Positions 35,253 through 45,058 of a stretch of DNA of 64,000 nucleotides are shown in pieces; the first letter of the stretch is position 1; each line of letters opens with the position of its first letter. Location: assembly GCA_020072585.1 (NCBI GenBank), contig JAIQGL010000003.1:62001-126000 (forward strand). Reading direction: 5' to 3'. The notes beneath the pieces were generated by a model. The model made no database searches, was not told where the DNA came from, and worked only from the letters and a program-made list of their open reading frames with translations. The position numbers and the translations under genes are program-made. Origin of the DNA: Terriglobia bacterium (GTDB lineage Bacteria; Acidobacteriota; Terriglobia; Terriglobales; Acidobacteriaceae).

Positions 35253-36611
35253 TTGTCCACAAGGAAAATGTCTGCCATGAAATTGTCCGCCAGGAACGTG
35301 ACCGCTCACGCTGTGTTGTTTTTGATTGTGAGTGCTTCGCTGGCTCAGCTTGCCGCCCAGGAAGCGCAGCCGGGAAGTTCCGCCCAGGCGCCGCTTACGC
35401 TCACCTTGCAGGACGCTCTGACGCGGGCGCGCAGCAACAGCGTCCAGTTCCAGGCCGCGCTTACCGATCAGGGAGTGGCGCGTGAAGACAAAGTGCAGGC
35501 CCGCGCGGCTTTATTGCCTAGCCTTACCTACAACAACCAGTTCGTTTACACTGAGCCCAACGGGACTCCCTCAGGCGTTTTTGTGGCAAACAATTCCCTG
35601 CATGAATATCTGAGCCAGGCAAATATTCATCAAGTGCTTGGATATACCAGCTATGCGGACTTTCGACGGGCGCGGGCACTGGAAGCGGTGGCTCGCGCCA
35701 GGGCTGAGGTCGCCAAGCGCGGGCTGGTAGTGGCCGTGGTGCAGGGTTACTACGGGTTGATCGCCGCGCAACGCAAGTATTCCAATGTTCAGCAGGCGGC
35801 AGCCGAAGCAAAGCAGTTTTTGTCTCTCAGTCAAAAACTGGAGAATGGCGGCGAAGTGGCGCACGCAGATGTGATCAAGGCGCAGATCCAGTCCAACGAC
35901 CGGCAGCGCGATCTCCGCGAGGCGCAGCTTGCCATGGACAAGAGCCGGCTGGATCTGGCCGTGCTCCTGTTTCCTGATTTCAATTTGAACTTTACCCTGG
36001 TCGATGATGTGCAGCTTGCCCCACCGCTCATGAGTTTTGAAGATTTCGTCAAAGCCGCGCAGAACCGGAACCCGGACGTTCGTGCATCAAACGCCGGCTT
36101 CCAGGCGGCAAGGTTTGAGAGGGCTTCCGCCCAGAGCGGATACTTTCCTACCCTGACATTCGATTATTTTTATGGCATCGATGCGCCGCATTTTGCAAAG
36201 CGCGAGCCCGATGGAACGCGCAACCTGGGCTACGCCATTGCGGCCACTTTGAATATTCCGGTATGGAATTGGGGTGCCACGCACAGCAAGGTCGTACAGG
36301 CCGATCTTAAGCGCAAGCAGGCGCAGCGCGAGCTCTCACTGGCGCAGCGGAAATTGCAGGCCGACATGCGTGAAATGTATGCTGAAGCCGAGGCCGCGCG
36401 AGCGGAGCTGGAGCTGCTGAAGAGCTCCGCCGATCTTGCGTCCGAGAGTCTGCGCCTCACGATCTTGCGCTATCAGGGCGGGGAAGCCACGGTCCTGGAA
36501 GTGGTGGATGCTCAGAATACACTTACCCAGGCGAGGAACGCTTTCAGTGATGGCGAGGTGCGGGCGCGGACCGCTCTGGCGAATCTGCAAACCCTGACAG
36601 GTACAATGTAA
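35253..36611 (+). CDS. TolC-family outer-membrane efflux channel
   Basis: About 452 residues. A signal peptide (NVTAHAVLFLIVSASLAQLAAQ) precedes two TolC repeats with long coiled-coil helices, seen in LTLQDALTRARSNSVQFQAALTD and FVKAAQNRNPDVRASNAGFQ, and the closing RYQGGEATVLEVVDAQNTLTQAR. It would form the outer-membrane duct of the tripartite pump with the two genes that follow. I start at TTG 35253 because a perfect AGGAGG lies 4-5 bases before it; ATG 35268 or 35277 is the alternative and costs only the first few residues. The gap to the adaptor gene is 13 bp. Confidence 0.93.
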   Translation: MSTRKMSAMKLSARNVTAHAVLFLIVSASLAQLAAQEAQPGSSAQAPLTLTLQDALTRARSNSVQFQAALTDQGVAREDKVQARAALLPSLTYNNQFVYTEPNGTPSGVFVANNSLHEYLSQANIHQVLGYTSYADFRRARALEAVARARAEVAKRGLVVAVVQGYYGLIAAQRKYSNVQQAAAEAKQFLSLSQKLENGGEVAHADVIKAQIQSNDRQRDLREAQLAMDKSRLDLAVLLFPDFNLNFTLVDDVQLAPPLMSFEDFVKAAQNRNPDVRASNAGFQAARFERASAQSGYFPTLTFDYFYGIDAPHFAKREPDGTRNLGYAIAATLNIPVWNWGATHSKVVQADLKRKQAQRELSLAQRKLQADMREMYAEAEAARAELELLKSSADLASESLRLTILRYQGGEATVLEVVDAQNTLTQARNAFSDGEVRARTALANLQTLTGTM

Positions 36612-36624
36612 CTTCTAATTTACT

Positions 36625-37959
36625 ATGCCAAATTGTAAGAGAAGACAGGTTGGAGTAAGCGTCTGTGTTGCAGCAGTGTGCCTGGCGATTGCCGGCTGCG
36701 GCAAGGGCGAAAAGGAAGAGGCCCCTGAGGTCAGCGTTCAGGCTGCACCGGCCATCAAGGCCGATATCTCCCGCGTGGTGATCACAGACGCGATCATCTT
36801 TCCCGTCGCACAGTCAGCTATCACGCCCAAGATCAATGCGCCGGTAAAAAAATTCTATGTGGTGCGCGGGCAGAAGGTGCGCCAGGGCCAGTTGCTGGCG
36901 ACTCTGGAAAACCGCGATCTATCCGCCGCCGCAATGGATAACAAAGGGGCTTACGAACAGGCCGAAGCGGCATATAGCACAAATGTTGGCGCGACTCTGC
37001 CAGAGGAAAACGCTAAAGCGGAACTTGACGTGCAGACGGCGCAGCAGGAACTTGACGCTCAGCAAAAGCTCTATACCAGCCGTGAAGATCTCTTTAAGCA
37101 AGGCGCGCTGCCGCGCAAGGACCTTGATGCCGCCGCCGTATCTCTGGCCCAGGCCAGAAGCGCTTACAACATCGCCAAAAAACATTTGGATGGACTGAAT
37201 GCCGTAGGCAAGCAGGGAGCGCTGAAATCGGCAAGCGGGCAGCTTACCTCGGCCAAGGGGAAGCTGCTCAATTCTGAAGCGCAGCTCAGTTATTCTGAAG
37301 TTCGCAGCCCGATCGACGGTTACATCACTGACCGTCCACTTTATCCCGGTGAGATGGCGTCGACTGCTGCTCCGCTACTGACAGTGATGGATATCTCGCA
37401 GATCATTGCGAAAGCGCATGTGCCGCAGAGCGATGCATTGCTGCTGCATAAAGGCGACAAATCCACAATTTCGCTCGCTGGACTGGAGACGCCAATAACC
37501 GGCAAGGTCGCGCTCATCAGCCCAGCGCTTGATCCCAACAGCACAACGGTTGAGGTATGGGTGCAGGCGCCAAATGCCGGCCAGCAATTGCGTCCTGGAA
37601 CCACTGCCCAGGTGGCGATTACCGCCGAGACGATGAAGGATGCACTGGTCGTACCCGGTGCCGCGCTGTTGAATGCAAAAGGCGATCAGGCCCAGTTAAT
37701 GGTGGTTGACGATCAAAGCGTGGCCCACAGCCGTGACGTAAAGACGGGCATTCAATCCGGCCAGCAAGTCCAGATTGTTTCCGGACTCAAGCCCGGTGAA
37801 GTGGTTGTGACTGAGGGAGCTTATGGCCTGCCCGATAAGACCAAGGTGAAGGTAGAGAAGGCTGAGAGCCCATCGGCCGCTGAAGGCACGGAAAAGGACA
37901 AGGACGATGAGGCCAGGTCCAAGGACAATGCCGCAAAGAGCAAGGGCAAAAAGGACTAG
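36625..37959 (+). CDS. RND efflux periplasmic adaptor (membrane fusion protein)
   Basis: 444-residue lipoprotein: the lipobox LAIAGC puts the anchoring Cys near residue 25. The lipoyl/barrel-sandwich halves flank a coiled hairpin: KKFYVVRGQKVRQGQLLATLEN, then AQQELDAQQKLYTSREDLFKQGALPRKDLDAA, then YSEVRSPIDGYITDRPLYPGEM. The beta-barrel and C-terminal domain follow, with a Lys/Asp/Glu-rich tail (SKDNAAKSKGKKD). It bridges the RND pump and TolC; the pump gene follows after 5 bp. Confidence 0.94.
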   Translation: MPNCKRRQVGVSVCVAAVCLAIAGCGKGEKEEAPEVSVQAAPAIKADISRVVITDAIIFPVAQSAITPKINAPVKKFYVVRGQKVRQGQLLATLENRDLSAAAMDNKGAYEQAEAAYSTNVGATLPEENAKAELDVQTAQQELDAQQKLYTSREDLFKQGALPRKDLDAAAVSLAQARSAYNIAKKHLDGLNAVGKQGALKSASGQLTSAKGKLLNSEAQLSYSEVRSPIDGYITDRPLYPGEMASTAAPLLTVMDISQIIAKAHVPQSDALLLHKGDKSTISLAGLETPITGKVALISPALDPNSTTVEVWVQAPNAGQQLRPGTTAQVAITAETMKDALVVPGAALLNAKGDQAQLMVVDDQSVAHSRDVKTGIQSGQQVQIVSGLKPGEVVVTEGAYGLPDKTKVKVEKAESPSAAEGTEKDKDDEARSKDNAAKSKGKKD

Positions 37960-37964
37960 GCCAA

Positions 37965-40900
37965 ATGGCGGATGACCGCAAGCTCACCAACGGCTCCGAA
38001 GTCAGAATAGATGCACCTCGTCGCCACTGGCTCGCCGAGAACTCCCGGACAGTACTTTTTCTCATCATTGTTATGGGTTTAGTCGGGGCCTATCAGGCAT
38101 TCACTATCCCTGTAGCTGTATTTCCTTCCACAAATTTTCCCCGCATCGTGATCGGCGTGGATAACGGCGTGATGCCGATTGATCAAATGATGGTCACTAT
38201 CACGCGCCCCGTGGAGCAGGCCGTCAACAGCGTGCAAGGACTGGAAACAGTACGTTCCATTACCAGCCGAGGATCAGCCGAAATTGATTTGTTTTTTAAC
38301 TGGCATGTGGACATGTTCCAGACGCTGCAGCTTGTGGATGCGGCGCTGGCCAGGGTCGCGCCTGAACTGCCGCCGGGTGCAAGGATTGAAAGCCACAGGC
38401 TCACCTTCGCGTCATTTCCGATCCTTGGTTACAGCCTGACTTCAGACAACGTGCCCCAGACGCGGCTCTGGGAGATGGCGACGTATGACATTGCGCCGCG
38501 CTTAAATCGCATGTCCGGCGTGGCCACGGTGATTGTGCAAGGCGGGCAGGAGCCTGAATTCCAGATCACACCCAGCCCGGCCCGTTTGCTGGCAACGTCA
38601 GTGACGGTCACAGATATTTTGAATGCGGTGAAAGCCACCAACCTGGTGGATTCGCCCGGATTGTTCGAACGTAACCATCAATTGGTGCTGGGCCTGGTGA
38701 GCGGGCAGGCGCGGAATGCTGACGATCTGGCGAATACCGTGATCAAGAACACTCCAGCAGGACTGCCGGTGCGCATTGGCGACGTGGCTACGGTCCAGCA
38801 GTCAGTCAAGCCGCTGTATACGATTGTGCGCGCGGACGGCAAGCCTGCGGTCCTGCTGAATATTAATCGCCAGCCGGACAGCAATACGGTTGCGGTGGCG
38901 GATGAGGTGCACGCCGAAGTCGACCTTATCCGGAAGACGCTGCCGCCGGGAATTCATCTCATACCTTTTTACGACCAGTCAGGGATCGTTCAGGACTCCA
39001 TCAAGAGCGTGCGCGACGCTATTTTGCTGGGGCTTACTCTCTCCGCGATTGTGCTGGTAGTTTTTCTGCGCGACTGGGGCAGTTCAGTGGTGGCAGGCCT
39101 GGTGATTCCGATGACGATTTTCATCACCTTTATTGCGCTGAAGCTGCTGGGCCAGAGCTTTAACCTGATGACGTTAGGCGGGCTTGCTGCCGCAGTCGGC
39201 CTGGTGATCGACGATGCCATTGTTGTGGTGGAAAATATTGTTCTGCATCGCGATGCCGGCGAGGGAAAGATCCAGGCTGTCCAGAGCGCGCTTTCAGAGA
39301 TTACAGTGCCGCTGGTCGGTTCCACTCTTACACCAATCGTTGTATTCCTGCCCTTGATCTCAATGACTGGGGTAAATGGAACTTTTTTCCGCGCGCTGGC
39401 AGTGACCATGTGCGCTGCGCTGCTCACATCTCTGGTGCTGGCGCTTACCTGGACGCCAACATTAAGTTTCTTTCTGCTACGCCGCAAAGACCCTGAGCAA
39501 CCCACTGCCGGTGAAAGTGCTGACATGGACCAGGAGATCCGCAGGCTGATGGCCGCTGAAGAAGCGTCGATGGCGGGCTTCTTCGGGCGGGTCATTTCGT
39601 TTTATGAGCGCTGGTTGCGTCGTGCGCTGGAGCATCCAAGGTGGCTGCTTGGCGGCGCTGCTCTGCTTATAGTGGTTTCATTTGGGTGTTTCTTCCTTCT
39701 TGGTTCCGATCTTCTCCCGGAAATGGATGAGGGCGGTTTCATCCTTGACTACCTTACGCCGCCCGGCAGCTCACTCCAGGAGACGGACCGCATGGTGTCG
39801 CACCTGGAACAGATGCTGCGGGAAACTCCTGAAGTGGAGAGCACGTCCCGTCGCACCGGTTTGCAACTTGGATTGGCGGCCGTGACCGAAGCCAACCGTG
39901 GCGACATCTCAGTGAAGCTGAAAGCTAACAGGAAACGCGCTACGGACGAGGTGATTGCAGACTTGCGCGCGCAGGTCAAGCGTGAAGAGCCGGCGGTGGA
40001 TGCGGATTTCCCTCTGCTGTTGCAGGACATGATCGGCGATCTTACCGGCGAGCCGGAGCCCGTGGTCATCAAACTGTTTTCTGAAGATTCCAAACTGCTG
40101 GAAGAGCAGGCGCCGCGTGTGGCAGACGCGAGTGAAAAAATCTCCGGCGTAGTGGACTTGAAAAATGGAATTGAAAATACCATGAGCGGTCCGGCAGCGG
40201 AGTTCAGAGTGAACACCACCACGGCTGCCAAAGCCGGATTCACCGCCGAAGAAGTTTCCACTGACGCCACCGCGGTTCTACAGGGAGTAACGTCAGCCAA
40301 TCCCGTAGTGGCGAACAACCGCGCTTATAACGTGCGGGTGCGTTTCCCGGAGCAGAACCGGAGTTCGCTGGAAGCCATGAGTAACACGCTCCTGGTCAGT
40401 TCCGCCGGTCGCACGGCAACGCTGGGATCGCTGGCGCAGCTGAATGAGCTTCCGGGACAAACCGAGATCAACCGGGAAAACCTGCAGCGCATGGTGGAGG
40501 TAACGGCGCGGCTGGAAAAGATGAGCCTGGGTACAGGTGTTGCTAAAGTCCAAAAAGAGGTGTCAGCGCTCCATCTACCTTCAAGCATACGGGTGGTTTA
40601 TGGCGGCAAGTACGCGCAGCAGCAGAAAGATTTTCATGACATGGCCATGGTGCTGGTGCTGGCGATCGTGCTGGTATTTATCGTCCTGTTGTTTGAGTTC
40701 CGTAGTTTCTCTGCGCCAGTGGCGATCTTGAGTTCGGCATTGCTTTCGATCTCAGGCGTTTTTCTGGCTCTGCTGGTGACCGGCAAAACCGTAAACCTGG
40801 CATCATTGATGGGATTGATCATGGTCATCGGCATTGTGGCCAAGAACGGCATCCTGTTGCTTGATGCGAACCAGAAATTTGCGCATGCCGGTTTTGAGCC

Positions 40901-41135
40901 GGAAGAGGCCATGATCCAGGCGGGCCGCCGCCGTTTGCGCCCTATCTTTATGACCGCGTTGGCGACGATGGCAGGCATGCTGCCGCTGGCGTTTGCTCTG
41001 GGTGCGGGTTCTGAAATGCTGCAACCGCTGGCCATTGCCGTGATCGGCGGAATCCTCTTTTCCATGGTTCTATCACTGATCGTCACGCCGGCCGTATATT
41101 TCTATCTGGGCAGGAAAAAAGTTGTAACCGCTTGA
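37965..41135 (+). CDS. RND superfamily efflux transporter
   Basis: 1056-residue inner-membrane proton-driven pump with about 12 membrane segments and two large periplasmic loops, as usual for AcrB-type proteins. The membrane-4 motif GLAAAVGLVIDDAIVVVEN carries the Asp-Asp proton-relay pair typical of the HAE (drug) group rather than the HME metal group. The second half repeats the pattern (FRSFSAPVAILSSALLSISG, MVIGIVAKNGILLL). Substrate unknown. The neighbours (small Cys-rich proteins on both sides, TonB receptor, MNIO cluster) hint at metals or metal complexes, but the motif does not prove it. Confidence 0.95.
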   Translation: MADDRKLTNGSEVRIDAPRRHWLAENSRTVLFLIIVMGLVGAYQAFTIPVAVFPSTNFPRIVIGVDNGVMPIDQMMVTITRPVEQAVNSVQGLETVRSITSRGSAEIDLFFNWHVDMFQTLQLVDAALARVAPELPPGARIESHRLTFASFPILGYSLTSDNVPQTRLWEMATYDIAPRLNRMSGVATVIVQGGQEPEFQITPSPARLLATSVTVTDILNAVKATNLVDSPGLFERNHQLVLGLVSGQARNADDLANTVIKNTPAGLPVRIGDVATVQQSVKPLYTIVRADGKPAVLLNINRQPDSNTVAVADEVHAEVDLIRKTLPPGIHLIPFYDQSGIVQDSIKSVRDAILLGLTLSAIVLVVFLRDWGSSVVAGLVIPMTIFITFIALKLLGQSFNLMTLGGLAAAVGLVIDDAIVVVENIVLHRDAGEGKIQAVQSALSEITVPLVGSTLTPIVVFLPLISMTGVNGTFFRALAVTMCAALLTSLVLALTWTPTLSFFLLRRKDPEQPTAGESADMDQEIRRLMAAEEASMAGFFGRVISFYERWLRRALEHPRWLLGGAALLIVVSFGCFFLLGSDLLPEMDEGGFILDYLTPPGSSLQETDRMVSHLEQMLRETPEVESTSRRTGLQLGLAAVTEANRGDISVKLKANRKRATDEVIADLRAQVKREEPAVDADFPLLLQDMIGDLTGEPEPVVIKLFSEDSKLLEEQAPRVADASEKISGVVDLKNGIENTMSGPAAEFRVNTTTAAKAGFTAEEVSTDATAVLQGVTSANPVVANNRAYNVRVRFPEQNRSSLEAMSNTLLVSSAGRTATLGSLAQLNELPGQTEINRENLQRMVEVTARLEKMSLGTGVAKVQKEVSALHLPSSIRVVYGGKYAQQQKDFHDMAMVLVLAIVLVFIVLLFEFRSFSAPVAILSSALLSISGVFLALLVTGKTVNLASLMGLIMVIGIVAKNGILLLDANQKFAHAGFEPEEAMIQAGRRRLRPIFMTALATMAGMLPLAFALGAGSEMLQPLAIAVIGGILFSMVLSLIVTPAVYFYLGRKKVVTA

Positions 41136-41260
41136 GCAGCCCGGCGATCTAAAGATGTTACGGCTTTTTTGCCGTCAAAGATTAACCAATTGGATGGCTC
41201 GGGCGAATAGAAACCTATTGCTTTAGTCCGGAAAGTCGCGCTATAGTCGGCTCCCGTATT

Positions 41261-41647
41261 ATGCGGCGCATTTTATCCATTGCGATAGTTGTCGCCTTGT
41301 TTTCGTCCATGCTCTCGCCCGTGATGGCGGAGGCATGTACGGCAGCGGGGAAGGCAGCTTCTTGCCATGAAGAGGCAATGCCGTACTGTGACCGGCCCAT
41401 GCATGAGCATCACCATCACGGTGCTGCGACGGGTGATTCAAAATCTGGTTTGTCCGCATCTGAAAACGGCGTCAAGTGCCCCATGGATTGTTGCACTCCG
41501 GGACATCCGCGGAATGGTGCTGCCGTTGTTGCAACTTCTATTCTTCCTTTACTGGCAATGAGCGACCGGGAATTCCAATATGTCCCGATCACGTTTACCG
41601 TCGCCGGCTTTTCTTCCCATACGGACCGCGGCCCTCCCCTGGCCTAA
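41261..41647 (+). CDS. Small secreted Cys/His-rich protein, metal-linked candidate
   Basis: 128 residues. A signal peptide (MRRILSIAIVVALFSSMLSPVMA) is followed by CTAAGKAASCHEEAMPYCD, the His-rich HEHHHHG and CPMDCCTPGHPRNG. The protein ends in TDRGPPLA. The layout matches the protein at 34735: signal peptide, paired Cys with His, a middle hydrophobic stretch and a late Gly-Pro-Pro. The Cys/Met/His set suggests binding of copper or a similar soft metal; this is inference. There is no Shine-Dalgarno sequence; a TTGCTT-N18-TATAGT pair ends 13 bp before the ATG, so the message may be nearly leaderless. Confidence 0.68.
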   Translation: MRRILSIAIVVALFSSMLSPVMAEACTAAGKAASCHEEAMPYCDRPMHEHHHHGAATGDSKSGLSASENGVKCPMDCCTPGHPRNGAAVVATSILPLLAMSDREFQYVPITFTVAGFSSHTDRGPPLA

Positions 41648-41848
41648 CCAATCACGATCCTCAAGCTCCCTGAGAACCAAGCTTGCACACGATTTGAAGT
41701 GTATTCCGTGCTTTCTGCCAGAAGCGATTTGCCACGATCAAAGCGCGGATTGCTGAACGGCTTTTCAGGTTGAACTAAGCAGCGAACCGGCAAAACAACC
41801 AGGCGCTTGGCATTTTTTCCGGGCTGGCGCCAAGGGGAACGGTCAACC

Positions 41849-44074
41849 ATGAAACTTACAACAGTCGTCGTACTGGGCATCTTTCTGATTTTTGTCACAG
41901 CAGAATCTTTCGCCTCGGTTTTTGGCACCGTCAAAGCGATTGTTCATGATCCGCAGCACCGGCCCGTGCAAGGAGCGCAGGTTGAGGTGCAGAGCCGCAC
42001 TTCTGCATTCAAGACGGCAGGAACAACGAACGAGGATGGAATCGCCACTGTAGTCAACGTTCCCGTTGGGGAATACGACATCAAAATCATTTCGCCTGGA
42101 TTTACGGTGGCAGAGCAACCCGTCACGGTTACTTCCGGAAACGTACAAGAAATGCATTTTGCATTGGTGCTGGCACAGCGCCAGGAGATGGTAGAAGTTT
42201 CCGGCGCTCCGGAGACCGTGAATCCGTCTTCGGCGACTCCGCAGGCGCTGGTAAGCCGGAATGATATTGCCCAGACGCCCGGCGCGGACCGCACCAACTC
42301 CATGTCCATGATCACTGACTTTGTCCCTGGTGCGTCCATGGTGCATGACCAGTTGCATGTGCGGGGGGGACATCAGGTGACGTGGGCCATTGACGGGGTT
42401 CCCGTTCCGAATACAAACATCGCTACCAACGTGGGGCCGCAATTTGATCCCAAGGACATTGATTACCTTGAAGTGCAACGCGGCAGCTTTTCCGCTGAAT
42501 CCGGTGACCGGACTTACGGCATGTTCAATGTGGTTACACGCTCCGGCTTTGAGCGTTCCCGCCAGGGCGAACTTGTAACCAGTTACGGAAGCTACAACTC
42601 CACGGACAGCCAGCTGAGCGTTGGTGATCACAACGACCGGTCGGCATATTACTTCAGCATAAACGGCAATCGTACGGACCACGCATTGGAAACGCCGACA
42701 ACCGACAACCTGCATAATCAAGCTGCCGGCGGCGGAGCGTTTACTTCGCTGATCTTTAATGCCACGCCGAAAGATCAGTTGCGCTTTGTGGGATCGGCAA
42801 GGACCGATTTCTACCAGGTACCGAATGACGCCGATCTGCAAAATGCAGGGGTGCGGGACCGAGAGCGCGAGCAGGACATCTTTGGCAGCCTTTCCTGGGT
42901 ACACACGTTTGGTCCGGGCGTTTTGTTTACGCTGTCACCTTCCTATCATTTTAATCGCGCGGCTTTTGAAGGACTGGGAGCGCCTGACCAACGGATCGTT
43001 ACCACTGACAACCGGGCTTCTTCCTATGCCGGTGGGCAGGCTTCCGTCAGTGTGGTGCAAGGCCGCCATAATGCGAGCATTGGTTTTTATGGATTTGCCC
43101 AGCATGACAATACGCTCTTTGGCCTGAATGGCACCAATGACATAGGCGATGCGGTGGATAAACATCCGCCGCGGCAGAAGGTTGGCGGCGATCTTGAAGC
43201 TGTTTGGATTCAGGACCAGTACAAGGCGTCCTCATGGCTCTCTTTGACGGCGGGAGTGCGCTTCACGCGTTTTGCCGGACTGGTAACTGAAACCGCGGGA
43301 AGCCCGAGGCTGGGAATTGCGATCCAGATTCCCCATCTGCACTGGGTGTTGCGTGGCGGCTATAGCCGTTACTACCAGGCGCCTCCGCTGGATACGGTTT
43401 CCAGCGACGTGCTTACTGCCGTGTCGCCTGATCAGGGATTTCTGCCGCTGCGCGGCGAGCGCGACGAGCAGCATGATGTTGGCTTGACGATTCCAGTCCG
43501 CGGCTGGGTCTTGGACTTTGATCATTTCCGCACCGGCGCACACAACTTCTTTGATCACGACGCTCTGGGAAACTCCAACCTTTTTATTCCGCTGACGATT
43601 GAAAGCGTCCGCGTTCTTGGTTATGAAGCTACAGTGCGTTCGCCCAAGCTTTTCAAGAAACTTGATTTCCACCTGGCGTATTCGCGCCAGTCAATAGAAG
43701 GGTCGGGCGGGATCACAGGCGGGCTTACGGACTTTGCGCCCCCAGCCAATGGCTTCTTTTTTCTTGACCATGATCAGCGGCACACGTTGAGCACAGGATT
43801 TACTTCAGTGCTTCCGTACAAAAGCTGGCTCTCCGGCAATGTAACGGCGGGATCTGGTTTCCTTGCCGGCGATGGGCCGGGCCATCTGCCCAGCTACGCG
43901 ACCCTGGATCTGTCAGTGGGGCACTCATTCGGCGAGAATTGGTCAGTCAAGCTGACGGCGACGAATCTGGCGGACAAAAGATATTTCATTGATCGCACCA
44001 ACAGCTTTGGCGGCTCGCACGTGAGCGATCCGCGCATGGTTACCGTACAGTTGCGATACAAATTTCATTACTAG
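41849..44074 (+). CDS. TonB-dependent outer-membrane receptor with N-terminal carboxypeptidase-regulatory domain
   Basis: 741 residues. A signal peptide (MKLTTVVVLGIFLIFVTAESFAS) precedes a CarboxypepD_reg-like domain (about 25-110, VQGAQVEVQSRTSAFKTAG), the plug (about 130-240, with HVRGGHQVTWAIDGVPVPN) and a 22-strand-type barrel ending in DPRMVTVQLRYKFHY. It would take up an energy-coupled substrate such as a metal chelate or oligomer. I start at ATG 41849 after AGGGGAACGG; the upstream frame to 41807 lacks a signal peptide. It is convergent with the MNIO operon (10 bp between stops); a role in importing that system's product or its metal is inferred from position only. Confidence 0.91.
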   Translation: MKLTTVVVLGIFLIFVTAESFASVFGTVKAIVHDPQHRPVQGAQVEVQSRTSAFKTAGTTNEDGIATVVNVPVGEYDIKIISPGFTVAEQPVTVTSGNVQEMHFALVLAQRQEMVEVSGAPETVNPSSATPQALVSRNDIAQTPGADRTNSMSMITDFVPGASMVHDQLHVRGGHQVTWAIDGVPVPNTNIATNVGPQFDPKDIDYLEVQRGSFSAESGDRTYGMFNVVTRSGFERSRQGELVTSYGSYNSTDSQLSVGDHNDRSAYYFSINGNRTDHALETPTTDNLHNQAAGGGAFTSLIFNATPKDQLRFVGSARTDFYQVPNDADLQNAGVRDREREQDIFGSLSWVHTFGPGVLFTLSPSYHFNRAAFEGLGAPDQRIVTTDNRASSYAGGQASVSVVQGRHNASIGFYGFAQHDNTLFGLNGTNDIGDAVDKHPPRQKVGGDLEAVWIQDQYKASSWLSLTAGVRFTRFAGLVTETAGSPRLGIAIQIPHLHWVLRGGYSRYYQAPPLDTVSSDVLTAVSPDQGFLPLRGERDEQHDVGLTIPVRGWVLDFDHFRTGAHNFFDHDALGNSNLFIPLTIESVRVLGYEATVRSPKLFKKLDFHLAYSRQSIEGSGGITGGLTDFAPPANGFFFLDHDQRHTLSTGFTSVLPYKSWLSGNVTAGSGFLAGDGPGHLPSYATLDLSVGHSFGENWSVKLTATNLADKRYFIDRTNSFGGSHVSDPRMVTVQLRYKFHY

Positions 44075-44084
44075 GGTTTCAGTC

Positions 44085-45035
44085 TCATTGGTGCGCGGCC
44101 CGCGCGGAAAGTGGGGACGCAGTAATCGCCTTGCGGATATTTGCCTCCGGCGCTTTGTCATTGAAGCTGACGGAGCCGTCTTTCATCGCGATTCCGAGCT
44201 TTGTCCAGAGTTTCTCCAGATCGACGGGCGCGGGCGTGTCACGCATTTCCTTGTAGAGGCTGCGCAGCACCGTGGTCCCCGTTGCCTTGTCGCCGATGGC
44301 GAGGGCCTTCGCAATCTCCCAATCCTCGCTGATGCTGCCGCCGGCCTTGTTGATCCCGCGTAATGCGTCCTCAAGGCCTTTGCGGTTTTTTGTATGCTCG
44401 CGAATGCGCACATCGGCCACCAGGCAAAATAGCGCGCCGCCCCAGTAGGTCCGTCCCCAGCTGTGGGTGTGGTCGAGTCCCTCGTCGCCAGGCTGCGGCT
44501 CACCTTTGGGCATATCACGAACAAAGGTGCCCCATACCTCGGCAACAGACATGCCGCCCATGCGCGCCCGGGCCACCGGCTCGGCATACGTGGAGATTCC
44601 TTCTTCAATCCAGCGCTGGTCGTCACCCATGTTGGGGAAAGCGAGATGGATCATTTCGTGGACCAGTACCCAGTCTTCTTTGGTGGCGGCGACATCGGCA
44701 TTGTTGCCAACGCTGATCAAGATGAGGCCGCCGTCTTTGGAATAGGTAACACCATGGCGTATGCCGGAGCCGTTGCTGCCGCGGATACGCAAGGTGAGAT
44801 GGGGAACGGGAAAGCGGCCGTAATAGTTGGCGACTGTTGAAGCAGATGCCTGGACCCAGCCCAGCAGCTCCTGCCGTGACAACTTCATTGGCGCATCAGG
44901 CAGGGTCACGTCAATGGTTGCGCCTGCAACCTTGAGCTCTGCACGGTCTGTGTCAGGAGCCTGGCCGTGGGCGGCTCGAAAAGACAAAAACATCAGCAGA
45001 AAAGCCAATATCTTATGGAGATGATGAAATCCCAT
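44085..45035 (-). CDS. Secreted HExxH (gluzincin-like) protease-like protein
   Basis: 316 residues. The signal peptide ends near AAHGQ (residue 25). The metal-binding site HEMIHLAF and the downstream Glu in WIEEGISTYAEP fit a gluzincin zinc protease of the peptidase-MA type, a family common in Acidobacteriota. It would act in the periplasm. It is the last gene of the same-strand run DUF692 / DUF2063 / DoxX / this, 23 bp after the DoxX gene. Trimming of the RiPP precursor or of a partner is possible but not shown; MNIO clusters do not usually need a protease. Confidence 0.8.
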   Translation of the reverse strand: MGFHHLHKILAFLLMFLSFRAAHGQAPDTDRAELKVAGATIDVTLPDAPMKLSRQELLGWVQASASTVANYYGRFPVPHLTLRIRGSNGSGIRHGVTYSKDGGLILISVGNNADVAATKEDWVLVHEMIHLAFPNMGDDQRWIEEGISTYAEPVARARMGGMSVAEVWGTFVRDMPKGEPQPGDEGLDHTHSWGRTYWGGALFCLVADVRIREHTKNRKGLEDALRGINKAGGSISEDWEIAKALAIGDKATGTTVLRSLYKEMRDTPAPVDLEKLWTKLGIAMKDGSVSFNDKAPEANIRKAITASPLSARAAHQ

Positions 45036-45058
45036 GAATCACAGACTAACATCAGGCG

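Noticed and set aside
34661-35485. 274-codon plus-strand frame across the Cys-rich gene and the tolC start
   Set aside because: Antisense to the Cys-rich protein and out of frame with tolC; no domain.
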